64,000 nucleotides of DNA, taken from NCBI GenBank assembly GCA_964532065.1, contig CAZHHG010000008.1, positions 11,560 through 75,559 of the forward strand, in the 5' to 3' direction. This DNA comes from DSXH01 sp964532065 (GTDB lineage Bacteria; Bacteroidota; Ignavibacteria; Ignavibacteriales; Melioribacteraceae). The position numbers and the translations under genes were made by a program. Under the pieces are notes generated by a model. It did not search any database. It was not told the DNA's origin and worked only from the letters and a program-made list of their open reading frames with translations. Below are positions 45,665 to 54,183 of the stretch, piece by piece (the stretch's first letter is position 1; every line of letters starts with the position of its first letter).

Positions 45665-46351
45665 TCATTTATCTGATAATATTGGAGAAGAATTGAATCC
45701 TTTTACTACTAACCGGATACCTAATGAAAATTCAAATAGTGCTACCGGAAGAGCTGATAATACAGACAAAGGTGAAATTCTATCAATCAGACCGAACGTA
45801 TTGGCTAAAAACCCTAATATCAATAATGGTACCCCTATTAAACCAATTACCGAGAGTGCACGGGGAACCAGACGGGACTTGTATAATAAATAACCAAGCA
45901 ATAAGTCATCAAATGCCGGTAGTAAACCCTGACCAACTATAAAAATACGGTCATACAATGCAACCAGCGCTTGACTTGCGGCTAATCCTTCAGCGCCGAT
46001 TCCAGTTTGCTTTAGAGTAACAACAGTTAACAAAAATGCGGTGCCCGCGAAAATTGTACTCGCTTCCAAAACCCGTATACCAATGAAACCAAGCGCAGCG
46101 CCTTGGTTCTGCTTTTTGAGTATTTGATAAAGCGATACTGCTGTTCCAATGCCAGTTAAAGCCACAATGAGTTCCAGAATAACGCCGGTGAAGACATTCG
46201 TATCTGATCCGGTTCCTAAAATGTAGTTGGGATCGTGTATAGAACTGTAGAGAGATAAAGTCGGGATAGAAACAAATGTAAGTATATAGAAGATGCCCGC
46301 CGTCATCGCTATCTTTCTTGGTGAGGCTGCAATACGTTCATAAATAGTCAT
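45665..46351 (-). CDS. DUF4386-family membrane protein
   Basis: This 228-residue protein has about six hydrophobic helices. The N-terminal motif RIAASPRKIAMTAGIFYILTF and the C-terminal segment LVGLIRVLSVIG-like (VPRALSVIGLIGVPLL) match the DUF4386 family of uncharacterised bacterial membrane proteins. GGAG lies 9 nt before the ATG. It is the last gene of the tRNA-flanked group, 75 bp after the lipoprotein gene. The function is unknown; the family is common among accessory genes. Confidence 0.82.
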   Translation of the reverse strand: MTIYERIAASPRKIAMTAGIFYILTFVSIPTLSLYSSIHDPNYILGTGSDTNVFTGVILELIVALTGIGTAVSLYQILKKQNQGAALGFIGIRVLEASTIFAGTAFLLTVVTLKQTGIGAEGLAASQALVALYDRIFIVGQGLLPAFDDLLLGYLLYKSRLVPRALSVIGLIGVPLLILGFLANTFGLIDRISPLSVLSALPVALFEFSLGIRLVVKGFNSSPILSDK

Positions 46352-46426
46352 TTTATATTCTCCTTTACTTGGTTTAATAAAAAAACGAACGACAAAATAT
46401 TTGATGAATATGATTCATCAGCGAAT

Positions 46427-47140
46427 TCATTTTAGATAACCTTTTGCATCCGGCAGCGAATTAAATGCTTTATCGATACTCTGAGATGTTTCATCGGTAA
46501 CTCCATCTACAACAGCATATATTAATTCTGCTGCGGCCGCGCCGGCAAGAATAATCGGAGTTTTATTTTTAGAGGAGTTATTGCTTTCAACAGCTGCGCC
46601 TATTGCCCAGCCTAACGAAGCGCCTAATGCCGATAGAAATGGTCTGTCTATATCATCTGCTTTGTTTACCCATAAACTGTCCCCCTTTGCATCATAAATT
46701 TTAAAACTCATCTTTAATGAATGTTTAATAAAGAACTCATCCGAATATTCGTAAAGTTCGCCTGATAGAATTCCATCCACCTTTAATAACGAACACAAAT
46801 TATCATGAGAGATACTTTGATTAGAGCTTTCCTTTATCACATTCATTACAGTAGCCGGAGAGACAACATCATAGTGCTTATCAATAAATTTTTGCACCAG
46901 CAAATTTTCAATTTTTGATAAGCTTTCCTTGTAATTGTCTCCACCTTCAGATGTATTCCGTTTATCCGCCAGGGGCATTATGGCAATCGACTTGATCTGT
47001 CTCTGCTTAAAATCCGGTTTTATAAAATTTGGTGCAGTTGAGCATCCGATAGTAATTAAGATAAGTAAAAAAATTATAAACAAACCGGCGCTGGGAAATA
47101 ACTCCCTCAGTTTATATTCAAAATGATATAGAGATTTCAT
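46427..47140 (-). CDS. Lipoprotein with a DUF799/CsgG-like periplasmic domain
   Basis: This 237-residue protein has a hydrophobic N-terminus ending ILITIGC (Cys33), a likely lipobox. The core contains IKSIAIMPLADKRNTSE, HYDVVSPATVMNVIKE and LLKVDGILSGELYEY, the pattern of DUF799/GNA1162-type lipoproteins related to CsgG-like domains. A glycine/alanine-rich stretch near the C-terminus (GASLGWAIGAAVES, ILAGAAAAELIYA) could embed in a membrane. AAGGAG lies 4 nt before the start. It is 22 bp downstream of the DUF2938 gene. The family assignment is tentative; no partner DUF4810-type gene is seen. Confidence 0.65.
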   Translation of the reverse strand: MKSLYHFEYKLRELFPSAGLFIIFLLILITIGCSTAPNFIKPDFKQRQIKSIAIMPLADKRNTSEGGDNYKESLSKIENLLVQKFIDKHYDVVSPATVMNVIKESSNQSISHDNLCSLLKVDGILSGELYEYSDEFFIKHSLKMSFKIYDAKGDSLWVNKADDIDRPFLSALGASLGWAIGAAVESNNSSKNKTPIILAGAAAAELIYAVVDGVTDETSQSIDKAFNSLPDAKGYLK

Positions 47141-47162
47141 AAAACTCCTTTTAATAATGTTT

Positions 47163-47642
47163 TTAAAACTGCTTCATAAGAATTGAAGTTATATATAACC
47201 CGGCTCCATACACTAAATGAGTTCCAACACTTTTTATCCGCCTCATATACGGTCCGGGCAGTTTAGATGATGCAACACCGAAACCAAATGCCGGCTGCAT
47301 TATAAAGAGAGGTGCTGCTGCGGTTAGAATTCCAAATAGAAGAGCGGATAGAATTTCGGGGTTATCGATCCACTGCCTGCCGTAAATGATGAAAAGCATA
47401 AACGCGAAACCGATACCTATTAAATAATGCGCGCTCAAGCCGATAAGTAATTCTCCCTTTACCGGTTTGGCCTCCATTATGCTTTTATGATAAAACTTCC
47501 CTTTTGGAAAATTGCCAATCCAGCGCCCTACAAAACGGTAATCGAGGCTTTTAATATTAAAGAGGCTCAAAAGGAAGGTCCAGATATCAACAAAGAGCGT
47601 AGCGCCAACACCTATCAATATTATTTTTAAAAAATCATTCAT
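47163..47642 (-). CDS. DUF2938-family membrane protein
   Basis: From the ATG at 47642 the product is 159 residues (MNDFLKIILIGVGATLFVD). This start overlaps the stop of the upstream gene (ATGAATGA), so translation is probably coupled. The longer upstream extension has no signal of its own. Four hydrophobic helices and the motifs GRWIGNFPKGKF, GLSAHYLIGIGFA, QPAFGFGVASSKLPGP and SVGTHLVYGAGLY match DUF2938, an uncharacterised membrane family. It belongs to the AraC-controlled group on the tRNA-flanked segment. Confidence 0.88.
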   Translation of the reverse strand: MNDFLKIILIGVGATLFVDIWTFLLSLFNIKSLDYRFVGRWIGNFPKGKFYHKSIMEAKPVKGELLIGLSAHYLIGIGFAFMLFIIYGRQWIDNPEILSALLFGILTAAAPLFIMQPAFGFGVASSKLPGPYMRRIKSVGTHLVYGAGLYITSILMKQF

Positions 47643-47880
47643 GCTCAGCCGCTCCGCGAGATTTATTTGCGTCATTTGATAACACCCGGATAACTGAATC
47701 GATAAATGGTACGCCGATGAACACGATAAGAGGGACAAGCGTAACCGTCATCAGCAGTGTTCTTATATATAATGGGAGAACTGACAGCGGTTCTTTAAAT
47801 ACATAAAGAAAAAGTGTAAGAGCAGGATATATTACAACCCATATTTTTATTGATGCTGCCAATTTTAATTTTATTTTCAT
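47635..47880 (-). CDS. Small two-helix membrane protein of unknown family
   Basis: From the ATG at 47880 the product is 81 residues, with two hydrophobic helices (IKIWVVIYPALTLFLYVF and LLMTVTLVPLIVFIGVPF). A longer frame begins 16 codons upstream but adds only a basic segment. The C-terminus overlaps the DUF2938 start by 8 bp. The helix pattern resembles DUF2798-type proteins, but I cannot confirm the family. It lies 94 bp downstream of the AraC gene. Confidence 0.65.
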   Translation of the reverse strand: MKIKLKLAASIKIWVVIYPALTLFLYVFKEPLSVLPLYIRTLLMTVTLVPLIVFIGVPFIDSVIRVLSNDANKSRGAAEHE

Positions 47881-47973
47881 GCAGACTGCCTTTCTTGATA
47901 ATTTGAATTTCCGATTCAAAAGTATCAATGCAGCTATTGTGAGTGGTAGGACGGGAATGAAGTTTAATAGGAC

Positions 47974-48837
47974 TTATCTGTAATTGGTTCTGTATGCCTC
48001 GGGCGTTTGTCCGGTATGTTTCTTAAAAAATCTTATAAAGTAAGAAACATCCTCGTAGCCCAGGTTATACGCTATCTCCTTAACCTGTTCTGTTGTTGCG
48101 AAAAGATTTCTTTTGGATTCCAGTATAATTTGTTCATCAATAAGTTGTGAACATGTTTTACCGAGATATGATTTTACAAGAGTGTTAAGTTGAAACGGGG
48201 ATAGATTAAGCATATCCGCATATTGAACTACCTGCTTACATCTGTGAATATTGTTTTCAAGAAGTTCCATCAATTCATCCAGCTGATCAAGTGAATAATT
48301 TGTCTTTGTATCAGCCGGTTTATTTTCGTTCTCTCTACTTCTTGTAATTTCCGTAAAGAAAATAGTGAGATTCGCTTTTATGATTTCGAAATACTCTTTC
48401 CCTTTTTCATTATACTCATTGTATATGTAATCCAGAGCGTTAAAAAGTTTACTCCCTTTCTTCTTATCAAGTCTGCAATAATTTTTACAACTCGCGCTTC
48501 TAAGCAGCTGTTGATAATATTTATTATCCGGACGGTAAAATTCTTTGCTGAATTGCAGTAAGTAACCCGTACTTCCCTCTTTTAACGATAGCTGATGTAC
48601 CTGGCCCGGTCTGGTAAAAAAAATGGTATAGTCTGTTATATCGTACGTTATAAAATCTACGGTGTGTTTCCCCCTTCCTTTTATTAGCGCGAGTATAAAA
48701 TAATAATCGTGTCTGTGCGTTTCCTGTATTAATCTCTGTTCTTTCTGAAGTTCATAAACTGTCCTAATCTTGAATTTCTCCAATCTATTTTTACTGCCAT
48801 GCTCTGTGTTAATATTTCTGACTGGTATATTTTTCAT
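47974..48837 (-). CDS. AraC-family transcriptional regulator
   Basis: This 287-residue protein has a cupin-like N-terminal effector domain (RHDYYFILALIKGRGKHTV, FFTRPGQVHQLSL). A C-terminal pair of helix-turn-helices of the AraC type follows (LNLSPFQLNTLVKSYLGKTC, EIAYNLGYEDVSYFIRFFKK, HTGQTPEAYR). It is the first gene of the tRNA-flanked group and probably controls the four genes after it. A nested dyad 35-75 bp upstream (48872-48912) may be its operator. Confidence 0.93.
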   Translation of the reverse strand: MKNIPVRNINTEHGSKNRLEKFKIRTVYELQKEQRLIQETHRHDYYFILALIKGRGKHTVDFITYDITDYTIFFTRPGQVHQLSLKEGSTGYLLQFSKEFYRPDNKYYQQLLRSASCKNYCRLDKKKGSKLFNALDYIYNEYNEKGKEYFEIIKANLTIFFTEITRSRENENKPADTKTNYSLDQLDELMELLENNIHRCKQVVQYADMLNLSPFQLNTLVKSYLGKTCSQLIDEQIILESKRNLFATTEQVKEIAYNLGYEDVSYFIRFFKKHTGQTPEAYRTNYR

Positions 48838-48871
48838 TTTTATAAAGGCCTTACCTCTTTACATATAGAAC

Positions 48872-48912
48872 AATCATTATTCATAATTGCATACGCAATA
48901 AAAATAATGATT
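48872..48912. promoter_or_regulatory. Nested dyad upstream of the AraC gene
   Basis: A perfect 10-bp inverted repeat (AATCATTATT / AATAATGATT) encloses a second perfect 5-bp repeat (ATTGC / GCAAT) with a 4-nt loop. It lies 35-75 bp before the AraC ATG. It could be an operator or a hairpin in the leader RNA. Confidence 0.5.
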
Positions 48913-49263
48913 CCGATCTGAAATCGCTATTTGCGTTCTACATTAATTGATAAGTTAAAACTTATTATACTCATATTTTTGCTCAGTTTCTTCAAATCCA
49001 GAACATAACTTCTAATTCAGAAATGTTATACTAATTATCCTTCCACATTTTTTTCCTATTAAGTATTTATTTATTAATGTATATCCATCTCTGTTTACAA
49101 TAAAATCGTTTCCATAATAAATATTTTGCATTTTTTGTCGACCTGAACAACAGTGTTTTCATTTTCAATAGCTGAAACGCAGCTCGGCTTTCAAGTCAAT
49201 ATAGCTATTTTAGCTAAGTATTGAATAAGAATAGGGGAAAGTATAAGCAGACCCCTTATAAAA

Positions 49264-49310
49264 CCAAAAACCCCGAAAACAGCGTTTAACCGCTATGATC
49301 GAGGTTTTAT
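49264..49310 (-). terminator. Terminator of the tRNA-Ser transcript
   Basis: On the minus strand AACCTCG pairs with CGGGGTT (one G-T pair) around an inner AGCG/CGCT stem, and a run of five Ts follows. It begins 7 bp after the tRNA CCA end. Confidence 0.7.
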
Positions 49311-49316
49311 TTTTAC

Positions 49317-49406
49317 TGGCGGAGAGTCAGGGATTCGAACCCCGGATAGGCTTGCACCTATAACGGTTTTCAAGACCGCCGCATTCAACCACTCTGCCAA
49401 CTCTCC
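49317..49406 (-). tRNA. tRNA-Ser(TGA)
   Basis: The minus strand folds into a complete type II tRNA. The acceptor arm GGAGAGT pairs with ACTCTCC. The anticodon stem CGGT/ACCG encloses the loop CTTGAAA with anticodon TGA. There is a long variable arm, and the T arm carries GGTTCGAAT. The discriminator G and an encoded CCA (49317-49319) follow. A 23-bp copy of its 3' end occurs at 45428-45450. Confidence 0.95.
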
Positions 49407-49542
49407 AAGAAATAAATCTTCAAAAAGCGGTTACAAGAATACAAAAATTCTCAAATATTCTCCATGCCCGTTCTACTTTTCCTGAGTTCTTTAAAATCAA
49501 TTAAATATATTTGAGAAGTTACTAAACCCATCTGAGGCGAAA

Positions 49543-51369
49543 ATGAAAAAAAACGCACTTTTATTATTACCTCTTTTAATCTTCTGCTCCTGTCAATCTG
49601 AAAAAACAACAGAATTTAACGATGCCCCAAATTGGTCAAAAGAGGCTGTCTGGTACCAGATCTTCCCCGAACGGTTTTCTAACGGTGATACAAACAATGA
49701 TCCCGGACCGGTTGATATGGAAGGTGCATGGCCTTATTTCACACCGGACGATTGGCAGATTCATCCATGGAATTCCGACTGGTATAAACTCCAATCCTGG
49801 GAAGCCAAGCTGAATAAAAATTTTTATGACATTGTAAACATCAGAAGATACGGCGGGGATCTGCAAGGTGTAATTGATAAACTCGATTATCTGAAAGAAC
49901 TTGGTATAACAGCAATCTATTTAAATCCAATTTTTGAGTCCCCCTCGCTTCATAAATACGATGCAACATTTTATCATCACATTGATAATAACTTTGGCCC
50001 GGATCCCGATGGTGATAGAAAAATCTGGTCGAATGAAAATCATGGTGATCCATCAACATGGCAATGGACTTCTGCAGACAAACTATTTCTGAAGCTAATA
50101 GATGAAGTTCATAAAAGAGATATGAAAATTATTATTGACGGAGTATTCAATCATACCGGGACACAATTCTGGGCGTTTAAGGATATTGTACAGAATCAGA
50201 AAAACTCCGCATATAAAGATTGGTTTATTATAAATAAATGGGATGACCCGAATTCACAGGAATCTGAATTTGAATATGCCGGATGGATGGGTGTGCGGGA
50301 CTTACCGGAAATTAAAGAGGATCAAAACGGGCTCGTAACCGGTCCGCGCGAACATGTTCACGCAGTTGTAAAACGCTGGATGGACCCGAACGGAGACGGG
50401 GATCCATCGGACGGAATTGACGGATGGCGCCTCGACGTGGCAGAAATGGTGAATCATAATTTCTGGAAGGAATTCAGGAAATGGGTACGTGAAATAAATC
50501 CCGATGCTTACCTCGTTGGAGAAGTCTGGTGGGAGGACTGGAACAATTACAAAATGTTTAATGCAAAACCATGGCTAGGCGACCAGTTCGACGCAGTAAT
50601 GAATTATAGATTCACCCGCGCTGTTAAAGATTTTGTGCTTGCGGATAAAGTTAAGATTGATGCAATTACTTTTACAGATTCAATTAAAAATATAATGAAC
50701 AATTACGGTGAAAATTATTATGGGATGATGAATCTTCTCGGAAGTCATGACACAGAACGTTTAGGTTCGCTAGCTGTTAATCCGGACGGAATGTATGACC
50801 ATCAGGGAAATGCGAGAGATAATAAAGAATTTGATGTGCGGAAACCAAATGACGAAGAACTCAAACGGATTAAACTGGCATACGGATTACAGTTCACAAT
50901 GCCGGGAGCGCCTCAGGTATATAACGGCGACGAGGCCGGAATGTGGGGCGGAGATGATCCCGACTGCCGTAAACCGATGGTCTGGGACAATATGGAATTC
51001 GAAACAGAAACTGCTCACCCGTTCGGAAAAAACCGTCAGCCGGATCCTGTAACATTCAACAATGATTTATTCAACTGGATAAAAAGCCTAACAAAGATAC
51101 GTAAGGAGAACAGTCTGCTTTCGCTCGGCTCTCCCGAATTTTTTGTAATTGATAATGATTCGAACATTCTTAGCTACAGACTGAAAAATAATGATGCAGA
51201 AATTGTAGTGGTTGTAAACAGGAATTCTGAACCGGTTGAGATAAACACATTATCGGTTAAGTTTCTGGAGAGCAAGAGTAACTGGAAAGATTTGGTTTCA
51301 GGATCGGAAATTCAATCGGGAAATAATGTTATAAAATTAGAATCCTACGGAATTTTAATTCTGAAGTAG
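49543..51369 (+). CDS. GH13 alpha-amylase-family lipoprotein (neopullulanase/cyclomaltodextrinase-like)
   Basis: This 608-residue protein starts with a lipoprotein-type signal (LLLLPLLIFCSC, Cys17 or Cys15). A GH13 catalytic barrel follows: KEAVWYQIFPERFSNGD, the nucleophile D298 in DGWRLDVAEMV, the acid/base E327 in YLVGEVWWE, and D403 in LLGSHDTERL. The motif DGWRLDVA follows a PNGDGDPSDGI loop. The C-terminal beta domain ends at ESYGILILK. It should cleave alpha-1,4 or alpha-1,6 glucans in the periplasm or on the cell surface. It is transcribed alone and divergently from the tRNA. A GAGGCG sequence precedes the ATG. There is no adjacent SusC/SusD-like pair. Confidence 0.95.
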   Translation: MKKNALLLLPLLIFCSCQSEKTTEFNDAPNWSKEAVWYQIFPERFSNGDTNNDPGPVDMEGAWPYFTPDDWQIHPWNSDWYKLQSWEAKLNKNFYDIVNIRRYGGDLQGVIDKLDYLKELGITAIYLNPIFESPSLHKYDATFYHHIDNNFGPDPDGDRKIWSNENHGDPSTWQWTSADKLFLKLIDEVHKRDMKIIIDGVFNHTGTQFWAFKDIVQNQKNSAYKDWFIINKWDDPNSQESEFEYAGWMGVRDLPEIKEDQNGLVTGPREHVHAVVKRWMDPNGDGDPSDGIDGWRLDVAEMVNHNFWKEFRKWVREINPDAYLVGEVWWEDWNNYKMFNAKPWLGDQFDAVMNYRFTRAVKDFVLADKVKIDAITFTDSIKNIMNNYGENYYGMMNLLGSHDTERLGSLAVNPDGMYDHQGNARDNKEFDVRKPNDEELKRIKLAYGLQFTMPGAPQVYNGDEAGMWGGDDPDCRKPMVWDNMEFETETAHPFGKNRQPDPVTFNNDLFNWIKSLTKIRKENSLLSLGSPEFFVIDNDSNILSYRLKNNDAEIVVVVNRNSEPVEINTLSVKFLESKSNWKDLVSGSEIQSGNNVIKLESYGILILK

Positions 51370-51379
51370 AGAAGAAAAT

Positions 51380-51403
51380 AAGACGGGAGTTCTCTCCCGT
51401 CTT
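51380..51403 (-). terminator. Hairpin between convergent GH13 and DUF5989 genes
   Basis: A perfect 10-bp stem (AAGACGGGAG / CTCCCGTCTT) with a 4-nt loop overlaps the DUF5989 stop. It is followed on the minus strand by ATTTTCTTC, and on the plus strand by a run of A. It probably ends the minus-strand galactan operon and may also stop the GH13 transcript. Confidence 0.75.
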
Positions 51404-51560
51404 AAAAAATCGCATATATAAACGGAGCGAGCGCAGAGCCTTTTGTAAGGACGATTAATCCGCCAAGCAAAATCAGAAAGAAAATGATCGGCATAAGCCA
51501 CCATTTCTTGTTTTTCATCAGAAAGGACCAGAGCTGCGCTACTGTAGATAATTTGCTCAT
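51402..51560 (-). CDS. DUF5989-like small membrane protein
   Basis: This 52-residue reading frame begins at the ATG at 51560, just below the usual size limit for gene finding. It reads MSKLSTVAQLWSFLMKNKKW, then one hydrophobic helix (MPIIFFLILLGGLIVL), then SALAPFIYAIF. The length, the K-K-W-W motif before the helix and the APFIY ending match the DUF5989 family of small membrane proteins as I recall it. It lies 40 bp after the GH5-like gene on the same strand. The family often occurs near SGNH-domain proteins; one is encoded about 7 kb away. The function is unknown. Confidence 0.8.
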   Translation of the reverse strand: MSKLSTVAQLWSFLMKNKKWWLMPIIFFLILLGGLIVLTKGSALAPFIYAIF

Positions 51561-51600
51561 CTATTAATTACCATCCTTTTTTCACAACAAATTTAATAAA

Positions 51601-54168
51601 CTATTTCAGAATTATCGATTCTATTTCAAAACCTGTTTCATTATTGACAGTGGTTCCGGGAGCGATCAATTGAATAAAATTCAAATCCTTCAGCAGAACC
51701 TTTTCTCCGGGTCTATTAGTTCCGGGCCAGAATTTCGGTAAAAACTTCGGATATGAAAACGGCATTATCAGCAAATCTCCTTTATCGAATTGCTCAATAG
51801 GGATTTCTATATCGGTCCATTCATTACTCAGTTTAATTCGCGACCTGAAACTTTTTCCGTCCACAGTCAATAGCCCGATAATCAAATCAGTCCCACCGGA
51901 ATCAAATCCCCTTCCTCTAATAACAAATCTGGAATACAGATTAACCGAACTACCAAGCTGTCCGATCAATCCGGAAACCGAATGCTGAAGCGCAAACGGA
52001 ATTTCATTTTTCTGATCATAGCTGATATTCAATGATATCGATTCGAACCGGTTGCTTGTCCCGGATTTATAATCAGCTTTATACTTCATTGTCTTTGTAA
52101 AAGAGGGAAGGACAAAATCTTTCTTATCACGGTTAACATCGAGAACAGCAAATGGAATACCGGCAGGCAGAACACTTACTTTCCACAAATCACCGGAATA
52201 GAAATCCCACGCCTCGGGAGATTTTTCAATCCCACCCGGAAAAGTGATTGCACCTTTATCAGTCTCTATTTCAACACAATATTCCCAGAGCCCTTCTTCG
52301 AGAGTCTTGAGTGAGTCGTCTAGCTTAAAAATAAATCCATTCTTTTGAGTAAGCGGAAATTTAGCGAAACCGCGCCAGCCCGACTTCTTAACAAACAGGG
52401 AGGCATTAGAAATTTTTTTATCCGAAGCAATCTCGAACCAGAACTTTACCGGTTCATTTACGGCCATGTAATCAGTACTTTTATTAACGACATAAACCTG
52501 ATCTGAATTATCACGGGGCTGATAAAGTCCAGGATAGAATCCGGCCGTTGTTAATTCAGCTTTAATTCTTCTGGTTTCCTGATTCAAGCTTGATAGTAAA
52601 TAAATACCGGGTTTAATCGTAAATGAATTATTCCGCGCCTCCACTTTTAACTCATTATCAGTAAGTGAAACGACTCCGAATTTAGAACCAAGATCCGGAA
52701 GTTTAATTTCCATTCTTCTTTCATTCCAGAATAATCTGGCTGACTGTTTATCGATACTTACAGATTGAAAAGGATCATGGAGCCAGAGAACGTCCGGATT
52801 AATTTCGAGCCGCCATGTACCGTTATCAATCTTATCAAGAAAATAGGCACCGGTTCCATCATAATTAACAACCGGCGAAGAACCGACTCCGGCAACCTGC
52901 TTAAGAGTTTTAGTATTCTTAGGAGCAGATAAAGTAGTGTTCGTGTAAATAAAGAGTGAATCATTATTCAATTCGCAATGGTCGTCTTCATAACTGATAC
53001 GGAAATCTCCGAACCGGTTATTTTCCGGAAAATCCCCATACGATTTTTCACGCGGCAGAAGCTGAAATACTTTTGAAGCCAGCAAGAGCCCGATTGCTTT
53101 CGAAGGGGTGTACAGGAGATTTGCAAAATGCGTGGGATACTCGGTATTACTCCAGGCAATCTGAACCGGATCGTAACTGAACATTGTGGCGAACTGCATA
53201 CCTGTTTCGCGGAAACTCCTCGCCATCGCGGGATACATAAATGTACCGGGAATATCGGCTGCATCAAATTCATAAACCATCTTAGATTTATTTTTAAATC
53301 CTTTCAGATTCGCCGCGGGGATCTGGTACTTATTGACGTTTAACAGATAATGACCTTCGAGAGATTTGTTATGAACCAGTCCGGTCGGATACCACTGAAA
53401 TGTAATCCCCTGAACATCCGCATCAAGAACGGCTTGTGCTTGTTCGTCATTCCAGTTCTCGCTTATATTATAGAATACCGGTTTCTTATAACCGTTATCA
53501 CGAATTACTTTAACCATCTCATTAATGTATTCCGTAACCTCCTTAGTGTTTTCGGGGTGAAACGGTTCATTGATAATTTCCATCGCGATAATTGACGGTT
53601 CATTCTTATAAGATTTTTTTGTGTATGGATTAACATGATCCATAAATTGTTTAACATAATTTCTCTGCGCGGCACGCGCATTCTGATTTGTTACTAGCTG
53701 AAGTTTCGGGTATAGCTGAGAAAATCCCGGCGCATCTCCGTCCGGTTCAGGCCATCCGGTTCCCCACCACGCAATAGGAGTAATGATGGTTTTAATATTC
53801 CGCTTCGCAAGCTCCGATATCAGGTAATCGAAAAGATTCAGATGCTCGTTTAATAACAGGTTGCCGTCACGGTCGGAAATCTCCCTGTCCCACACATGAA
53901 CTCTGAACGCATTAAATCCGAGCCGGACCATCTGCTGAATATCCAGATCAATTGCGGATTTAAGAGAGACACCAAGTTTTTTGTGCGCCCTATACGAGTA
54001 AGCAAATGGAGTTGTGTAATTGACACCGAAGAGTGCTACCTCTTTATCAGATCCTTTCCAGCGCATTATACCGGATTTATCCACATACACATCCGTCTGA
54101 CTATCATTCTGACCGAGAAGTATCCGTGAAGCGACAAAGAAGATTAATAAAAATTTTATTCTAGTCAT
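51601..54168 (-). CDS. GH5-like clan GH-A glycoside hydrolase
   Basis: This 855-residue protein has a signal peptide (ending SRILLGQ). The N-terminal barrel (about 30-380) shows the clan GH-A layout: FNAFRVHVWD, ITPIAWWGTGWPEPDG, the acid/base E201 in IAMEIINEPF, and the candidate nucleophile E300 in KMVYEFDAAD. Long beta-sandwich regions follow, which may bind carbohydrate or complete the fold, and there is no T9SS tail. The GH5 family is the best fit, but other clan A families such as mannanases cannot be excluded. It is 15 bp downstream of the GH53 galactanase in one operon, which suggests joint attack on a pectic or hemicellulosic substrate. Confidence 0.85.
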   Translation of the reverse strand: MTRIKFLLIFFVASRILLGQNDSQTDVYVDKSGIMRWKGSDKEVALFGVNYTTPFAYSYRAHKKLGVSLKSAIDLDIQQMVRLGFNAFRVHVWDREISDRDGNLLLNEHLNLFDYLISELAKRNIKTIITPIAWWGTGWPEPDGDAPGFSQLYPKLQLVTNQNARAAQRNYVKQFMDHVNPYTKKSYKNEPSIIAMEIINEPFHPENTKEVTEYINEMVKVIRDNGYKKPVFYNISENWNDEQAQAVLDADVQGITFQWYPTGLVHNKSLEGHYLLNVNKYQIPAANLKGFKNKSKMVYEFDAADIPGTFMYPAMARSFRETGMQFATMFSYDPVQIAWSNTEYPTHFANLLYTPSKAIGLLLASKVFQLLPREKSYGDFPENNRFGDFRISYEDDHCELNNDSLFIYTNTTLSAPKNTKTLKQVAGVGSSPVVNYDGTGAYFLDKIDNGTWRLEINPDVLWLHDPFQSVSIDKQSARLFWNERRMEIKLPDLGSKFGVVSLTDNELKVEARNNSFTIKPGIYLLSSLNQETRRIKAELTTAGFYPGLYQPRDNSDQVYVVNKSTDYMAVNEPVKFWFEIASDKKISNASLFVKKSGWRGFAKFPLTQKNGFIFKLDDSLKTLEEGLWEYCVEIETDKGAITFPGGIEKSPEAWDFYSGDLWKVSVLPAGIPFAVLDVNRDKKDFVLPSFTKTMKYKADYKSGTSNRFESISLNISYDQKNEIPFALQHSVSGLIGQLGSSVNLYSRFVIRGRGFDSGGTDLIIGLLTVDGKSFRSRIKLSNEWTDIEIPIEQFDKGDLLIMPFSYPKFLPKFWPGTNRPGEKVLLKDLNFIQLIAPGTTVNNETGFEIESIILK

Positions 54169-54183
54169 ATCATTCCGTTGAAA

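Larger units (their letters stand above)
48838..49316. other. AT-rich intergenic region between the AraC gene and tRNA-Ser
   Basis: No gene is supported in these 479 bp. The left end holds a nested inverted repeat in front of the AraC gene (48872-48912) and the right end the terminator of the tRNA (49264-49310). The middle is strongly AT-rich without a recognisable element. Confidence 0.6.
45428..49337. mobile_element. Putative remnant of a tRNA-Ser-integrated element
   Basis: A 3.9-kb segment lies between the 3' end of an intact tRNA-Ser (49315-49337) and a 23-bp direct copy of it (45428-45450). The segment is on the 3' side of the tRNA, where integration at a tRNA end would place an element. 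It encodes five genes, all transcribed away from the tRNA: an AraC regulator, two short membrane proteins, a lipoprotein and a DUF4386 protein. No integrase, transposase or other mobility gene is visible, so it is either a decayed island, an integrase-less satellite, or a partial tRNA duplication. Confidence 0.5.

Noticed and set aside
51370..51600. Empty intergenic space between the GH13 and GH5-like genes
   Set aside because: It contains a complete 52-residue reading frame with DUF5989 features and a terminator hairpin.
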